In this document: piece after piece, positions 25,503-34,089 of the stretch
Numbering within the stretch: position 1 is the first letter of the stretch
Layout: every line of letters starts with the position of its first letter
Assembly (NCBI RefSeq): GCF_003285005.1
Contig: NZ_QMFA01000003.1
Location: forward strand, 274,970 to 338,969
Direction of reading: 5' to 3'
Source: Paenibacillus sp. YN15
GTDB lineage: Bacteria; Bacillota; Bacilli; Paenibacillales; NBRC-103111
DNA: 64,000 bases
The notes under the pieces: generated by a model
The model's input: only the letters and a program-made list of their open reading frames with translations
What the model was told of the DNA's origin: nothing
Database searches by the model: none
Program-made: the position numbers and the translations under genes

Positions 25503-27008
25503 GTGGATCAGGAGAAACAGGTTGATATTGTCATCTACGGAGGAACGGCTGCAGGCATTATGGCGGCTGTTCAAGCAAACATAATGGGCAAAAGCGCGGT
25601 GGTGATCGAACCTAGCCGGCGGATCGGGGGCTTGACCACCGGAGGACTGGGAGATACAGACGTAGGGATGAAGGAGGCCATCGGGGGCTTGTCCCTGGAG
25701 TTCTACCGGCGGGTGGCCCGGAAATATTCGCAGAACGGGGCTTGCTGGCTGTTTGAGCCCAAGGTAGCTCTGGAGGTTTTGCAGGATTTTGTGGCGGAAC
25801 ACAACATCGAAGTCGTTTACGGGGAAAGGCTTGAGCTCAAGGACGGGGTGACCAAACAAGGCTCCAAAATCATCTCCATCCGTATGGAATCCGGGCGCGT
25901 CTTTAGCGGCAAGGTGTTTATTGACGCTACTTATGAAGGAGATCTGATGGGCAAATCCGGCGTCTCCTATTTTGTCGGCCGGGAGTCAAATTCGCAGTAC
26001 GGGGAGACCTTAAACGGCATTCAACCCGGCCTGGAACTCAATGAACTGCCTGCCGGAATCGACCCTTATGTGGTGAAAGGGGTGCCTTCAAGCGGCTTGC
26101 TTTTGCGCGTCAATCCCCGCCGCGGCGGCAACATCGGCGATGGGGACAACAAGGTTCAGGCCTATAACTTCCGCATGTGTCTGACGAACAATCCGGCCAA
26201 CCGCCTGGAGATTGAGAAGCCCGAGGGATATAACGAAGCCGATTATGAAATTTTGTTCCGGGCCATCGAGCAAGGGCAAAGCTCCAAGTTCTTTAAATTG
26301 AATATGGTATCCGCGGATAAGACGGATTCCAATAACAACAGCGGCATTTCTACGGATTACAACGGGATGAACCATAGCTATCCCGAGGCGGATTACCGCA
26401 CGCGGGAACAGATTTGGAAAGAACACCTGGTTTACCAGCAAGGCTATGTCTGGACCATCCAGAACCATCCCCGGGTGCCGGAGGAGATCCGGGCGGTTTA
26501 CAAGCCGTGGGGGTTGCCCCTCGATGAATTTACGGAAACGGGCCATTGGACTCCCCAGCTGTACGTCAGGGAATCCCGCAGAATGATTGGCGATTATGTG
26601 GTGACGGAGCATGTGGTCAGACTGAAAGACCCGGTGCCGGATTCCATTGGAATGGGCTCCTATGCCATGGACTCGCACCACACCCAATACTATGTGAACG
26701 AGGACGGGCATGTAAGCACGGAGGGCGGATTTTATGTAAAATTGAAAGCGCCCTATCCCATCAGCTACCGGGCGATTGTGCCGAAACAAACGGAGTGCAC
26801 CAATCTCATCGTACCGGTATGCGTTTCCGCTACCCATGCCGCCTACGGCTCGATCCGGATGGAGCCCGTATTTATGATCCTGGGGCAATCGGCAGCGGCC
26901 GCAGCCTCACTGGCGCTTGATGCGGACGGCATCGTTCAACATGTCAAGTATGAGCAGCTGCATTCCATACTCGCTCAGGAAAATCAGGTGTTGTATACAG
27001 ACGCCTAA
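25503..27008 (+). CDS. FAD-dependent oxidoreductase (FAD_oxidored family)
   Basis: The N-terminal VDIVIYGGTAAGIMAAVQA is the dinucleotide-binding motif (a GGTAAG variant of GxGxxG) and IEPSRRIGGLTTGGLGDTD follows it, as in the FAD_oxidored group found in carbohydrate-use clusters. The C-terminus (LIVPVCVSATHAAYGSIRMEP) also matches. No substrate can be deduced. GTG 25503 has GGAGGAGGGG upstream; 501 residues is a normal length. A cre site and TATAAT box precede it. It converges on the next AraC gene with only 8 bases between stops. Confidence 0.82.
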   Translation: MDQEKQVDIVIYGGTAAGIMAAVQANIMGKSAVVIEPSRRIGGLTTGGLGDTDVGMKEAIGGLSLEFYRRVARKYSQNGACWLFEPKVALEVLQDFVAEHNIEVVYGERLELKDGVTKQGSKIISIRMESGRVFSGKVFIDATYEGDLMGKSGVSYFVGRESNSQYGETLNGIQPGLELNELPAGIDPYVVKGVPSSGLLLRVNPRRGGNIGDGDNKVQAYNFRMCLTNNPANRLEIEKPEGYNEADYEILFRAIEQGQSSKFFKLNMVSADKTDSNNNSGISTDYNGMNHSYPEADYRTREQIWKEHLVYQQGYVWTIQNHPRVPEEIRAVYKPWGLPLDEFTETGHWTPQLYVRESRRMIGDYVVTEHVVRLKDPVPDSIGMGSYAMDSHHTQYYVNEDGHVSTEGGFYVKLKAPYPISYRAIVPKQTECTNLIVPVCVSATHAAYGSIRMEPVFMILGQSAAAAASLALDADGIVQHVKYEQLHSILAQENQVLYTDA

Positions 27009-27016
27009 GGGTAGGA

Positions 27017-27847
27017 TCAATCATGATTAAACCGGAAGCCGAAGCTGCGCCGGTATTCTCCCGGAGGATGTCCGAACCGCTCACGGAACACCCGGCAGAA
27101 ATGAGGGTAGCTCTGGAAGCCCGTTTTTTCGGCAATCTGCTCCAGCGCAAGATTGCTGTAGAGCACCTGCTGCTGCGCAAGCTTTAGCCTGACATCAATA
27201 CAGTAGGCGAACAGCGATTGGCCAAAAGCGGCTTTGAACAGGTAGGAGCAGCGGGAAACGCTTAATCCGACGGAGGCCGATATTTGCTCCAGGCTAAGAG
27301 GCTCATGGGCGTGATTTTCGATGAATAGCTTCAGCTTGTACGCGGTATCTGCTCCCTTGGTGCGCTGCTTGAGCTGGATCACTTGCTCCAGTGTCAGACA
27401 AAACGCCCGCAGGAGATAGTCCATGATCTCCTCTTGGTTCTGCATCACTTTATTCTTTTCGCTGATAATATGCTTCCATAAGGTAATGACCGTATCGTCG
27501 AAGCCGATATTCGTTTTGGCCGGAAGGTCCTTGTTTTTCCACCACGAGTCCAGCCATTCGCCATTGCCGATCAGGTAGTAGTCTCCCACGGGCTGCACCG
27601 TATCCGATTCCGGAACGCTTCGGGGCTGCACGTTCAGCTCGTATGGATCATCGGGGGCATATATGAGCAGGTCCCCGGGGATGATGGTCTCGTATTTCCC
27701 CGCTACCAGCGCGCGGCAGGTTCCTTCGGCCTGAAGCCGGAACAGGTAGAAGTTCGGCCCGTCTTTATATTTAACGGAGTGGGGCTCCGTGTGCGCGAAA
27801 TAATTCGCATACATGACGCAGGATTGGGGTGGAACTGACTTCGTCAT
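27017..27847 (-). CDS. AraC-family regulator with N-terminal sensor domain
   Basis: Residues 1-120 form the sugar-sensing AraC_binding-type cupin (LVAGKYETIIPGDLLIYAPDDPYEL). Residues ~175-272 hold the paired helix-turn-helix motifs (LSLEQISASVGLSVSRCSYLFKA and LEQIAEKTGFQSYPHFCRVFRE). AGGAGGAG precedes ATG 27847. It is divergent from the GH130 gene, 130 bases apart, and is likely its regulator. Confidence 0.85.
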   Translation of the reverse strand: MTKSVPPQSCVMYANYFAHTEPHSVKYKDGPNFYLFRLQAEGTCRALVAGKYETIIPGDLLIYAPDDPYELNVQPRSVPESDTVQPVGDYYLIGNGEWLDSWWKNKDLPAKTNIGFDDTVITLWKHIISEKNKVMQNQEEIMDYLLRAFCLTLEQVIQLKQRTKGADTAYKLKLFIENHAHEPLSLEQISASVGLSVSRCSYLFKAAFGQSLFAYCIDVRLKLAQQQVLYSNLALEQIAEKTGFQSYPHFCRVFRERFGHPPGEYRRSFGFRFNHD

Positions 27848-27976
27848 AGGTAAGGTTCTCCTCCTGGAGATACGATTCTGCTCCGATTATATAGCTTCTT
27901 CGAAGAGATTGACAGGGGAAGGGTCCGTTTCATGCGCGACCGCAACGTACTTTATGATGTAAAACAGGAGGAACAT

Positions 27977-29203
27977 ATGAAGCCAAACTTTCGCTATTTG
28001 AACAAACCGGTTCTTGAGCCTGTACCAGGCTGTGACTGGGCGGAAAAAATGGTTTTGAATCCGGCTATTATTAAAGATCCTGACTCCAATGAAATTCATA
28101 TGCTCTTTCGGGCAACGGGTCCATGGCCGCAAAAAAGAAGGGAAGGCTGCCACGATCCCTATCCGATCTTTTTGGGGTATGCCAAAAGCAATGACGCGGG
28201 AGAAACATGGGATGCGGACTTTTCAAGGCCTGCTCTGGCTCCTGCATTGGGGTATGAGGAGCACGAGCTGTATATCACGGATATAGACGGAAATAAGGTG
28301 CGGAATTATGCCAACGGCTGTGTGGAAGACCCGCGTATCTTTTATGTAGAGGGCGAGTTGTATGTAACCGTTGCGTGCCGCCTGTTTCCCCCTGGCCCCT
28401 ATTGGCTTAGCAGTCAGCATCCTCCGGTGGAAACCCGTTATGAATACGTTCCGGATTGGGTGTTTGCGGGGGATGATTCTGATCCGTTTATGAAGACAGC
28501 CCGGTCCAATGATACGGTCACGGTTCTCTACAAGCTGAATTTGGGGAAGCTGAAGCGTCGGGATTATGAAAGCGCCTTTCAGTATGTGGGCCCGCTCACC
28601 GAGGGACATGTCAGCGATAACCGCGATGTGTTCTTATTTCCCGAAAAAATGATGATTGCAGGCAAGAAGCAATATCTCATGCTGCATCGGCCGATGAATG
28701 TGCTTCCCTTTGAAGGGGGAGAAAAGGTTAAAAAGCCTTCCATTTATTTGGCGGCAGCGGAATCCATAGCAGATTTTGCTTCGCCTAAAGCGGCCCACCG
28801 GCTTCTGGCTTACCCTATCTTTGATTGGGAGGAGAACCGTGTTGGCGCCAGCTGGCCGCCGATAGCCTTGGGGAATAAGGAGTGGCTGGTGCCTTACCAT
28901 GCGAAGAAAGATGTGGAGTTCGGATATACCCAATCCTTCATGATCCTTCGGGAGCAGGAAGATGATTTCCCGGCGGTGGTTCACCGCTGCTCCGAGCGTC
29001 TGATGTTTGCCGAGCGGGATTGGGAAATGCCATCGGATTACCCGACACCGTGCCTGTTTAGTACGGGAGGAATTGTCATGGGTGAGGATTTAATCATATC
29101 TTATGGCGCGGCGGATCAAAAGGTGGGAATTTCCTGGGTCAACCTCGCTGAATTGGTGGCGTATATTCGGAAATTTGATGAGACGGGAAGGCGAATCGGG
29201 TAA
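27977..29203 (+). CDS. GH130-like glycosidase/phosphorylase
   Basis: Five-bladed beta-propeller enzyme of the GH130 type, which cleaves beta-mannosides by phosphorolysis or hydrolysis. LNPAIIKD near residue 28, LFRATGP, CVEDPRIFYVEGELYVTVA and VGASWPPIAL...WLVPYHAK fit the family pattern; the ED pair in VEDPRI aligns with the catalytic acid region. I cannot separate phosphorylase from hydrolase by eye. ATG 27977 with AGGAGGAAC just upstream gives 408 residues; the longer frame from 27932 has no binding site. There is no signal peptide, so it acts in the cytoplasm. A strong terminator follows. Confidence 0.75.
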   Translation: MKPNFRYLNKPVLEPVPGCDWAEKMVLNPAIIKDPDSNEIHMLFRATGPWPQKRREGCHDPYPIFLGYAKSNDAGETWDADFSRPALAPALGYEEHELYITDIDGNKVRNYANGCVEDPRIFYVEGELYVTVACRLFPPGPYWLSSQHPPVETRYEYVPDWVFAGDDSDPFMKTARSNDTVTVLYKLNLGKLKRRDYESAFQYVGPLTEGHVSDNRDVFLFPEKMMIAGKKQYLMLHRPMNVLPFEGGEKVKKPSIYLAAAESIADFASPKAAHRLLAYPIFDWEENRVGASWPPIALGNKEWLVPYHAKKDVEFGYTQSFMILREQEDDFPAVVHRCSERLMFAERDWEMPSDYPTPCLFSTGGIVMGEDLIISYGAADQKVGISWVNLAELVAYIRKFDETGRRIG

Positions 29204-29230
29204 GGGGCCTCCAGTTTATAAAAATGACTT

Positions 29231-29271
29231 AAAAAATGGTGAAGGAGCTTGGGCTCCTTTGCCATTTTTTT
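29231..29271 (+). terminator. Intrinsic terminator of the GH130-like gene
   Basis: Long stem AAAAATGGTGAAGGAGC / GCTCCTTTGCCATTTTTTT with one mismatch, then a T run. Confidence 0.9.
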
Positions 29272-29388
29272 ACATGTAAAGAATTTATAAGTTTCGGCCA
29301 TGCCGAAAAGCAAATTCTTGGAGAGCATAAAAGGCTTCCACTAAAGACGAACCCGCTTCCCCGAAATACTTCGATCGAAGCCTTTTTT

Positions 29389-29448
29389 CCACATCAGAAT
29401 GTTTAAGTTCTTTACAGCGCTAAAGCGCGTAAGGCAAACATTCTGATT
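29389..29448. repeat. Nested inverted repeat (cruciform) with a second half-copy at 39720
   Basis: ATCAGAATGTTT (29394-29405) pairs perfectly with AAACATTCTGAT (29437-29448). Inside, TAC-A-GCGCT and AGCGC-GTA form a second stem. The left arm and flank (CACATCAGAATGTTTA..TTCTTTACA.CG) recur at 39721-39750. No gene is seen between the GH130 terminator and the XRE gene (29272-29507). Confidence 0.65.
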
Positions 29449-29507
29449 GGCGATAAAAACTTCCGCTTAAACGCGGTCGCTCATCCTCGAAATACTCCGA
29501 GTTTTTC

Positions 29508-29762
29508 TCATTGCTCTTTTTTCTCTCCCAGCAATTCCTGCACGGAAACCTCCAGAGCTTTGGCAATGGCGACAAGCTCATAGTCCTGAACAAGCCGGTA
29601 TTGTCCCTCCAGACGGGACAGGCTGGTGGGGCTGATGTCCAAACCGAAGGTTTGCAGTCTGGCGAGAAAGTCCTTTTGCTTCATCCGCTTAGCTTTTCGG
29701 ATTGCTACAACTTTGGTGCCTATAATGTTTTTGTCGCCGGGCGGTTCATTCCGGTGCTTCAT
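29508..29762 (-). CDS. Small XRE-family helix-turn-helix regulator
   Basis: 84 residues, almost all one Cro/C1-type domain: IGTKVVAIRKAKRMKQKDFLARL, ISPTSLSRLEGQ, ELVAIAKALEVSVQELL. GAGGTGA lies upstream of ATG 29762. It is divergent from a small hypothetical gene and separated from it by an AT-rich gap containing repeated TTCGCATTAA motifs (for example at 29824 and 29850), which may be its operators. Confidence 0.8.
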   Translation of the reverse strand: MKHRNEPPGDKNIIGTKVVAIRKAKRMKQKDFLARLQTFGLDISPTSLSRLEGQYRLVQDYELVAIAKALEVSVQELLGEKKEQ

Positions 29763-29937
29763 TTGCTGTCACCTCGCATTTCATCCAAATTGTATGCGAA
29801 GTTATTGTTGTTTTAATGCGAATTTCGCATTAAAATTAAATAAACCGATATTCGCATTAAGCCGAAGCGGCTATCAATTTAATGGCTGTGGAAAGCATAA
29901 AGAACAATAGATTCCTGGATGAGGAGGAGGAACATTC

Positions 29938-30243
29938 ATGGAACTGCCAACATGGTTTCAGAGCGCAATGGAACAGCGGATGCTTGAGGTGCTGGCGAGG
30001 ATTGAACGGCATACGGAGTTGCGTTTCTCTCGGGCTGAGGAAGAGGAAGCGTGGAAAGTGTTGTTCGCCGGGACGGACAAGGCGCACTCCCCGGAGTTTA
30101 TGGATTGGGAGGATAAGCATCACTTCAGGCGGGCGATGGAGAGTGAGATGCTTTATGTTCAGGGGATGCGGGACGGCGTACAGTTGATTGTGGCGCTATT
30201 AAATGAAGCTTCGGAGCATGATGCTGAACCAGGGGACAACTGA
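29938..30243 (+). CDS. Small acidic helical protein, DUF6809-like
   Basis: A 101-residue protein without membrane segments. It begins MELPTWFQSAMEQRM and ends with a helix MLYVQGMRDGVQLIVALLNE that resembles the C-terminal helix of the uncharacterised DUF6809 family, often found next to XRE regulators. AGGAGGAGG lies upstream of the ATG. The pairing with the divergent XRE gene suggests shared control. The function is unknown, and the family assignment is tentative. Confidence 0.6.
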   Translation: MELPTWFQSAMEQRMLEVLARIERHTELRFSRAEEEEAWKVLFAGTDKAHSPEFMDWEDKHHFRRAMESEMLYVQGMRDGVQLIVALLNEASEHDAEPGDN

Positions 30244-30289
30244 TGGGGATGCCGACAGAGGCGAATGAAGCTCCAATTTCGTATCGGTC

Positions 30290-30468
30290 GCGGACAGAGA
30301 ATCCGTTATTTTCCTCATTTGGCCTCTTTTTAGATTCTTGCGGACAGACGATCCGCTATTTCGCTCCAGAGGTAGAGAAACCCCCTGCTTGTTCACATTT
30401 AACGGAACCTGTGTCCGCTCCGGAGTAAAAAAGGCCAATTTTGGCGGAATAACGGAACCTGTGTCCGC
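30290..30468. repeat. Four GCGGACA..ATCCG(T/C)TATT repeat units, two in each direction
   Basis: Direct units at 30290-30312 and 30340-30362 (GCGGACAGA.GATCCG.TATTT) and inverted units at 30401-30418 and 30451-30468 (AACGGAACCTGTGTCCGC, identical). Together they fill the gap before the AraC sensor gene; no reading frame with a binding site is seen in 30244-30536. They resemble the 2316-2510 cluster. Confidence 0.75.
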
Positions 30469-30536
30469 CGAGTTTTTCTCACATCCATAAAAAGGAGTAT
30501 GCCGGATTGAAGCGAATTATATATAAGCTGACGTTG

Positions 30537-30550
30537 TGCAAACGCTAACA
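30537..30550 (+). promoter_or_regulatory. Candidate CcpA cre site before the AraC sensor gene
   Basis: TGCAAACGCTAACA fits all fixed positions of TGNAANCGNWNNCA. It lies 23 bases before the start codon, so CcpA bound here would repress the regulator and, indirectly, the sugar importer downstream. Confidence 0.7.
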
Positions 30551-30573
30551 TAGCGAACTATAGGAGGGGCTTT

Positions 30574-32850
30574 ATGAAGCGGTTTCCCATGATGCTTCAG
30601 TTAATATTGATTCTCTTCTGTGTTATGGCGGTTCCTACGGCGACGCTGACCTGGTACAGCGGGTCGCAGATTCTGGAGAACTCGGAGCATGCCATTGCGG
30701 AATCTGCCCTTGCCGGTCTGATTGCCAGCCGCAATCTGAATGAGAATACGCTGGATATTATGGCGGAAAACGCGATACGTCTGGCGGCGACTCATATTTT
30801 TGACAAGATCCGCTCTTACGAAACCTTCGACGAGATGAACTCCAATTACGAGAATGTTCTGAACGCCTTATCGGTCCAAACGGATTTGCGGAATATGAAT
30901 CAGATCGGAGACGGCATCTATTCCTCCTTCTTTCATCTGAGCGACTCGGATTATGTGGTTTCCACGGACAAGGGCATTACCACGCTGGACCGTTATGAGG
31001 ATATGGAATGGATGAAGGAGGCCCTGACGCAGCGCAGCGGAATCACGGGCATCTGGTATCCCCGCAAGCTGGAATCGGGGGTCAACGTGGTTTCCTACGT
31101 GCTGTCGCTGAACCGGCTTTCCACCACTACCCGCGGCACCATCGTGGTGAATGTTCGGGAAACACAGATGGAGCAGGACATGCGCTCATCCGACGGGGGC
31201 AAGCATAAATACATGTTCATGAATGCTAAGGGAACGGTGATCTCCAGCCAGGACAAAAGCCTGCTGCTTACCAACGGCATGGAGGACCCGTACATTGCCG
31301 GGCTGATGGACAAAAACAGGACGGAAGGCTATGTGTTCCGCCAATATGACGGGGACCGGCAGCTTTACACCTGGTCCCGTTCGGAGCGGTACGGCTGGAT
31401 GTATGTGAATATCTCCTCCGTCAATGAGCTGATGAGCAAAACCCATTCCATGCAGAAGAATATTATTCTCCTGACGGCGGTGATTATTTTTGTGGGAACG
31501 GTGCTGACAGTGCTGTTCGCCACCTGGCTGTCCAAGCCTGCCCGGGAGCTGGTCCGGGCCTTGCGCAAACGCGGGCATCTGGGAGTGAAGGACCGGAATG
31601 AGCTTACCTACTTGAATGCAGCTTTCCAGAGGATGCAGGAGGAGGAGGAGGCGCTCCATGGACTGCTCCATGTCTGCGAGAAGGATGCCAGCAGCCATGC
31701 CGTCCACAGCCTGCTCCGCGGAGAATTGACGCCCCAGGCGGCGGTTATGTTTCCGGCCCGGTATTTTCTGGTTGCGGTGGTCTCCATTGACGGATACAGG
31801 TCATACGTAAGCGAAAATGACCAGGAGACGCGCCATAACCACCGCCAGCAACTGATTTCCCACTGCGAAGGCCTGTTTTCCGGCGGGGTTCATGCCCATT
31901 GCGTGTATCAGGGCAACAGCTGCTTCTCCATTGTCATCAACTACGGGAATGCGGAGTACGAACACGACAACGCAGGGCTGGACGCGGCATTGAGCGAAAT
32001 CAGGGACAAGGCGGCGGAGATTCTGGGGCAATCGGTAACCATCGGAGTCAGCAGCGCGACGGAATCAAGCGACCGTGTGGCGGAATGCGCCATTGAAGCC
32101 ATGGAGGGCATCAAGCACCGCATGATTGCCGGCGGAGGAGGCATCCATTATTGGAAGGAACAGGATGGTATCGAAAAACGGTATATTTATCCCGCCAACA
32201 GCGAACGGCGCATTCTGAATTTCCTGGATCATGGGCAGCTGGACAGCATTATCAAGGAGCTGGATGTGATCAGTGGCGAAATCCGCTCTGCGGATTACAT
32301 TTCCTACGATAATATTCTGTTTATTTACCACCAGCTCACCGGTGTGACCATCAAGCATCTGCGGGAGAATTATGTGAACACGGCCCGCTTTTTTGTGGGG
32401 AGGGGCAATGTATATGCCGTCCTTGCCTCCATCGAAACGCTGAATGAGCTGGAGGCGTATCTCCGCCAGTTCTACACCGAGATTGTGGAGCATCTGGCGC
32501 GTACGCCGGGGGAAACCGCCAATTACGGCGAGCGGATGATCCACTATTTGAATGAGCATTACCAGGAGGATATTGTCTTTGAGGATATGGCCAAGGAAAT
32601 CGGGATCAGTTATTCGTATATGCGGAAGATTGCCTATGAGATGACAGGCATGAGCCTGATCGATTATCTCAACCAGCTGCGGATCGAACATGCCAAACGG
32701 CTGCTTCTGGAATCCACGCTGTCCATTTCGCAGATTGCCCTGGAGGTAGGCTACATGAATGTGCAAAGCTTCAACCGGTTTTTCCGCAAATTCGAGGGGA
32801 TGCCCCCCAGCAGCTATAAAGCGGCCAAATCCCGAACCTTGGAAATGTGA
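30574..32850 (+). CDS. Membrane-bound AraC-family regulator with extracellular sensor
   Basis: A 758-residue one-component or YesN-like regulator. TM helix 1 is at residues ~7-25, an extracellular Cache-like domain at ~28-290 (SDYVVSTDKGITTLDRY, YGWMYVNIS), and TM helix 2 at ~296-318. A cytoplasmic linker follows, then two AraC helix-turn-helix motifs at ~660-755 (FEDMAKEIGISYSYMRKIAYE and ISQIALEVGYMNVQSFNRFFRK). This layout is typical of Paenibacillus sugar clusters and signals an extracellular oligosaccharide to the adjacent LplB/LplC importer genes. TATAGGAGGGGC precedes the ATG. A cre site lies just upstream. Confidence 0.88.
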   Translation: MKRFPMMLQLILILFCVMAVPTATLTWYSGSQILENSEHAIAESALAGLIASRNLNENTLDIMAENAIRLAATHIFDKIRSYETFDEMNSNYENVLNALSVQTDLRNMNQIGDGIYSSFFHLSDSDYVVSTDKGITTLDRYEDMEWMKEALTQRSGITGIWYPRKLESGVNVVSYVLSLNRLSTTTRGTIVVNVRETQMEQDMRSSDGGKHKYMFMNAKGTVISSQDKSLLLTNGMEDPYIAGLMDKNRTEGYVFRQYDGDRQLYTWSRSERYGWMYVNISSVNELMSKTHSMQKNIILLTAVIIFVGTVLTVLFATWLSKPARELVRALRKRGHLGVKDRNELTYLNAAFQRMQEEEEALHGLLHVCEKDASSHAVHSLLRGELTPQAAVMFPARYFLVAVVSIDGYRSYVSENDQETRHNHRQQLISHCEGLFSGGVHAHCVYQGNSCFSIVINYGNAEYEHDNAGLDAALSEIRDKAAEILGQSVTIGVSSATESSDRVAECAIEAMEGIKHRMIAGGGGIHYWKEQDGIEKRYIYPANSERRILNFLDHGQLDSIIKELDVISGEIRSADYISYDNILFIYHQLTGVTIKHLRENYVNTARFFVGRGNVYAVLASIETLNELEAYLRQFYTEIVEHLARTPGETANYGERMIHYLNEHYQEDIVFEDMAKEIGISYSYMRKIAYEMTGMSLIDYLNQLRIEHAKRLLLESTLSISQIALEVGYMNVQSFNRFFRKFEGMPPSSYKAAKSRTLEM

Positions 32851-32919
32851 AGCTGCAGGCACTCCGTAAGCTGTCTTTTCCGGTCCACAAGCCGGAACGG
32901 GCAGCTTACTTTTGCTCCT

Positions 32920-32990
32920 ACCCGTCATTTTTGATCATCAGGGCCCTCTGGGATAAGCCCTTCCCGGCAGCGTTATCAAAAATGACGGGT
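32920..32990. repeat. 16-bp perfect inverted repeat with 39-base loop
   Basis: ACCCGTCATTTTTGAT (32920-32935) and ATCAAAAATGACGGGT (32975-32990) are exact reverse complements. They lie in the 256-base gap between the regulator and the first permease gene. There is no T run, so it is not a normal terminator; it could be an attenuator, a processing site or a small mobile repeat. Confidence 0.75.
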
Positions 32991-33106
32991 ATAATCAAAC
33001 CTCATGATTTACGGAAAAGCCCGGTGAACGGTATGATGAAGCTAAGCTCGGAACCGACCGGATGAAGCAGTAGCCGGGGGATTTTCGTTAAGGAGGAGGT
33101 GAAACT

Positions 33107-34075
33107 GTGAAAGGAATGGCTGCTTCTAATCCCAATCATGAAACCGCTTTATCTGCAACAAAGACGCGAAAATGGGGCATGTTCTATTATCTGCGCCGGG
33201 ATTGGGAGCTGTATATGCTGCTTTTGCTTCCTTTGGCCATGGTGCTGACCTTCAAATATGCCTCCATGTTCGGATTGACCATTGCATTCAAGGATTACAA
33301 GGTTGCAAGAGGCTTCTGGGGAAGCGACTGGGTAGGGCTTCAGGTGTTTCAGGATATCTTCGCCAAGCCGGATTTCGGCAGAGCCATCCGCAATACGCTG
33401 CTTCTGAATATTCTGGACCTGATGTTCAGCTTCACCATGCCGATTGTACTGGCGCTTCTGATCAATGAAGTCAAGAATCTGGTGTTTAAGCGTGTGAACC
33501 AGACCCTGCTTTATCTGCCCCACTTTCTGTCCTGGGTAATTATCGGGGCTATTGCTTACCAGCTGTTAAGCGAAGGCAGCGGGCTGGTGAACAATGTAAT
33601 TGAACAGTTGGGCGGCAGCCGCATCCCTTTTCTGCAGGAAGACCGCAATTGGCTGATCAGCTATTTGGCCATTGGGGTGTGGCAGAGTATGGGCTGGGGA
33701 ACCATCATCTATCTGGCCGCCATGAGCGGCATCAATCCGGAGCTGTACGAGGCCGCTATTGTGGACGGCGCAGGCCGCCTCCGCAAAATGTGGAATGTGA
33801 CGCTGCCCTCCATCCGGATGACCATCGTCACCCTGCTGATCTTAAGCTTGGGCGGCGTAATGGGGGGCTCCTTCGAGCGGATTATGGCGCTGCAAAATAA
33901 GGCAACCACCGAATTCACCACGACGATTCCGGTTCTGGTCTACCGCTGGGGGATTGAAAGCGGCAATTTCAGCCGCGCTACGGCGCTGGGATTGTTCCAA
34001 TCCGTCATCGGGCTGATCCTCGTATTGACAGCGGACCGGATTGCGAAGAAGCTGGGCGAGGACGGCTTGATCTAG
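33107..34075 (+). CDS. Sugar ABC transporter permease, LplB type
   Basis: First membrane subunit of a binding-protein-dependent sugar importer. Six helices are predicted; the EAA loop that contacts the ATPase is ELYEAAIVDGAGRLRKMWNV near residues 207-226. The N-terminal DWELYMLLLLPLAMVLTFKY is typical of LplB proteins in Paenibacillus. GTG 33107 has AAGGAGGAGGT upstream. The second permease follows after 14 bases. No ATPase gene is near; such importers usually share MsmX encoded elsewhere. Confidence 0.9.
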   Translation: MKGMAASNPNHETALSATKTRKWGMFYYLRRDWELYMLLLLPLAMVLTFKYASMFGLTIAFKDYKVARGFWGSDWVGLQVFQDIFAKPDFGRAIRNTLLLNILDLMFSFTMPIVLALLINEVKNLVFKRVNQTLLYLPHFLSWVIIGAIAYQLLSEGSGLVNNVIEQLGGSRIPFLQEDRNWLISYLAIGVWQSMGWGTIIYLAAMSGINPELYEAAIVDGAGRLRKMWNVTLPSIRMTIVTLLILSLGGVMGGSFERIMALQNKATTEFTTTIPVLVYRWGIESGNFSRATALGLFQSVIGLILVLTADRIAKKLGEDGLI

Positions 34076-34089
34076 CAAGGAGGCGAACC

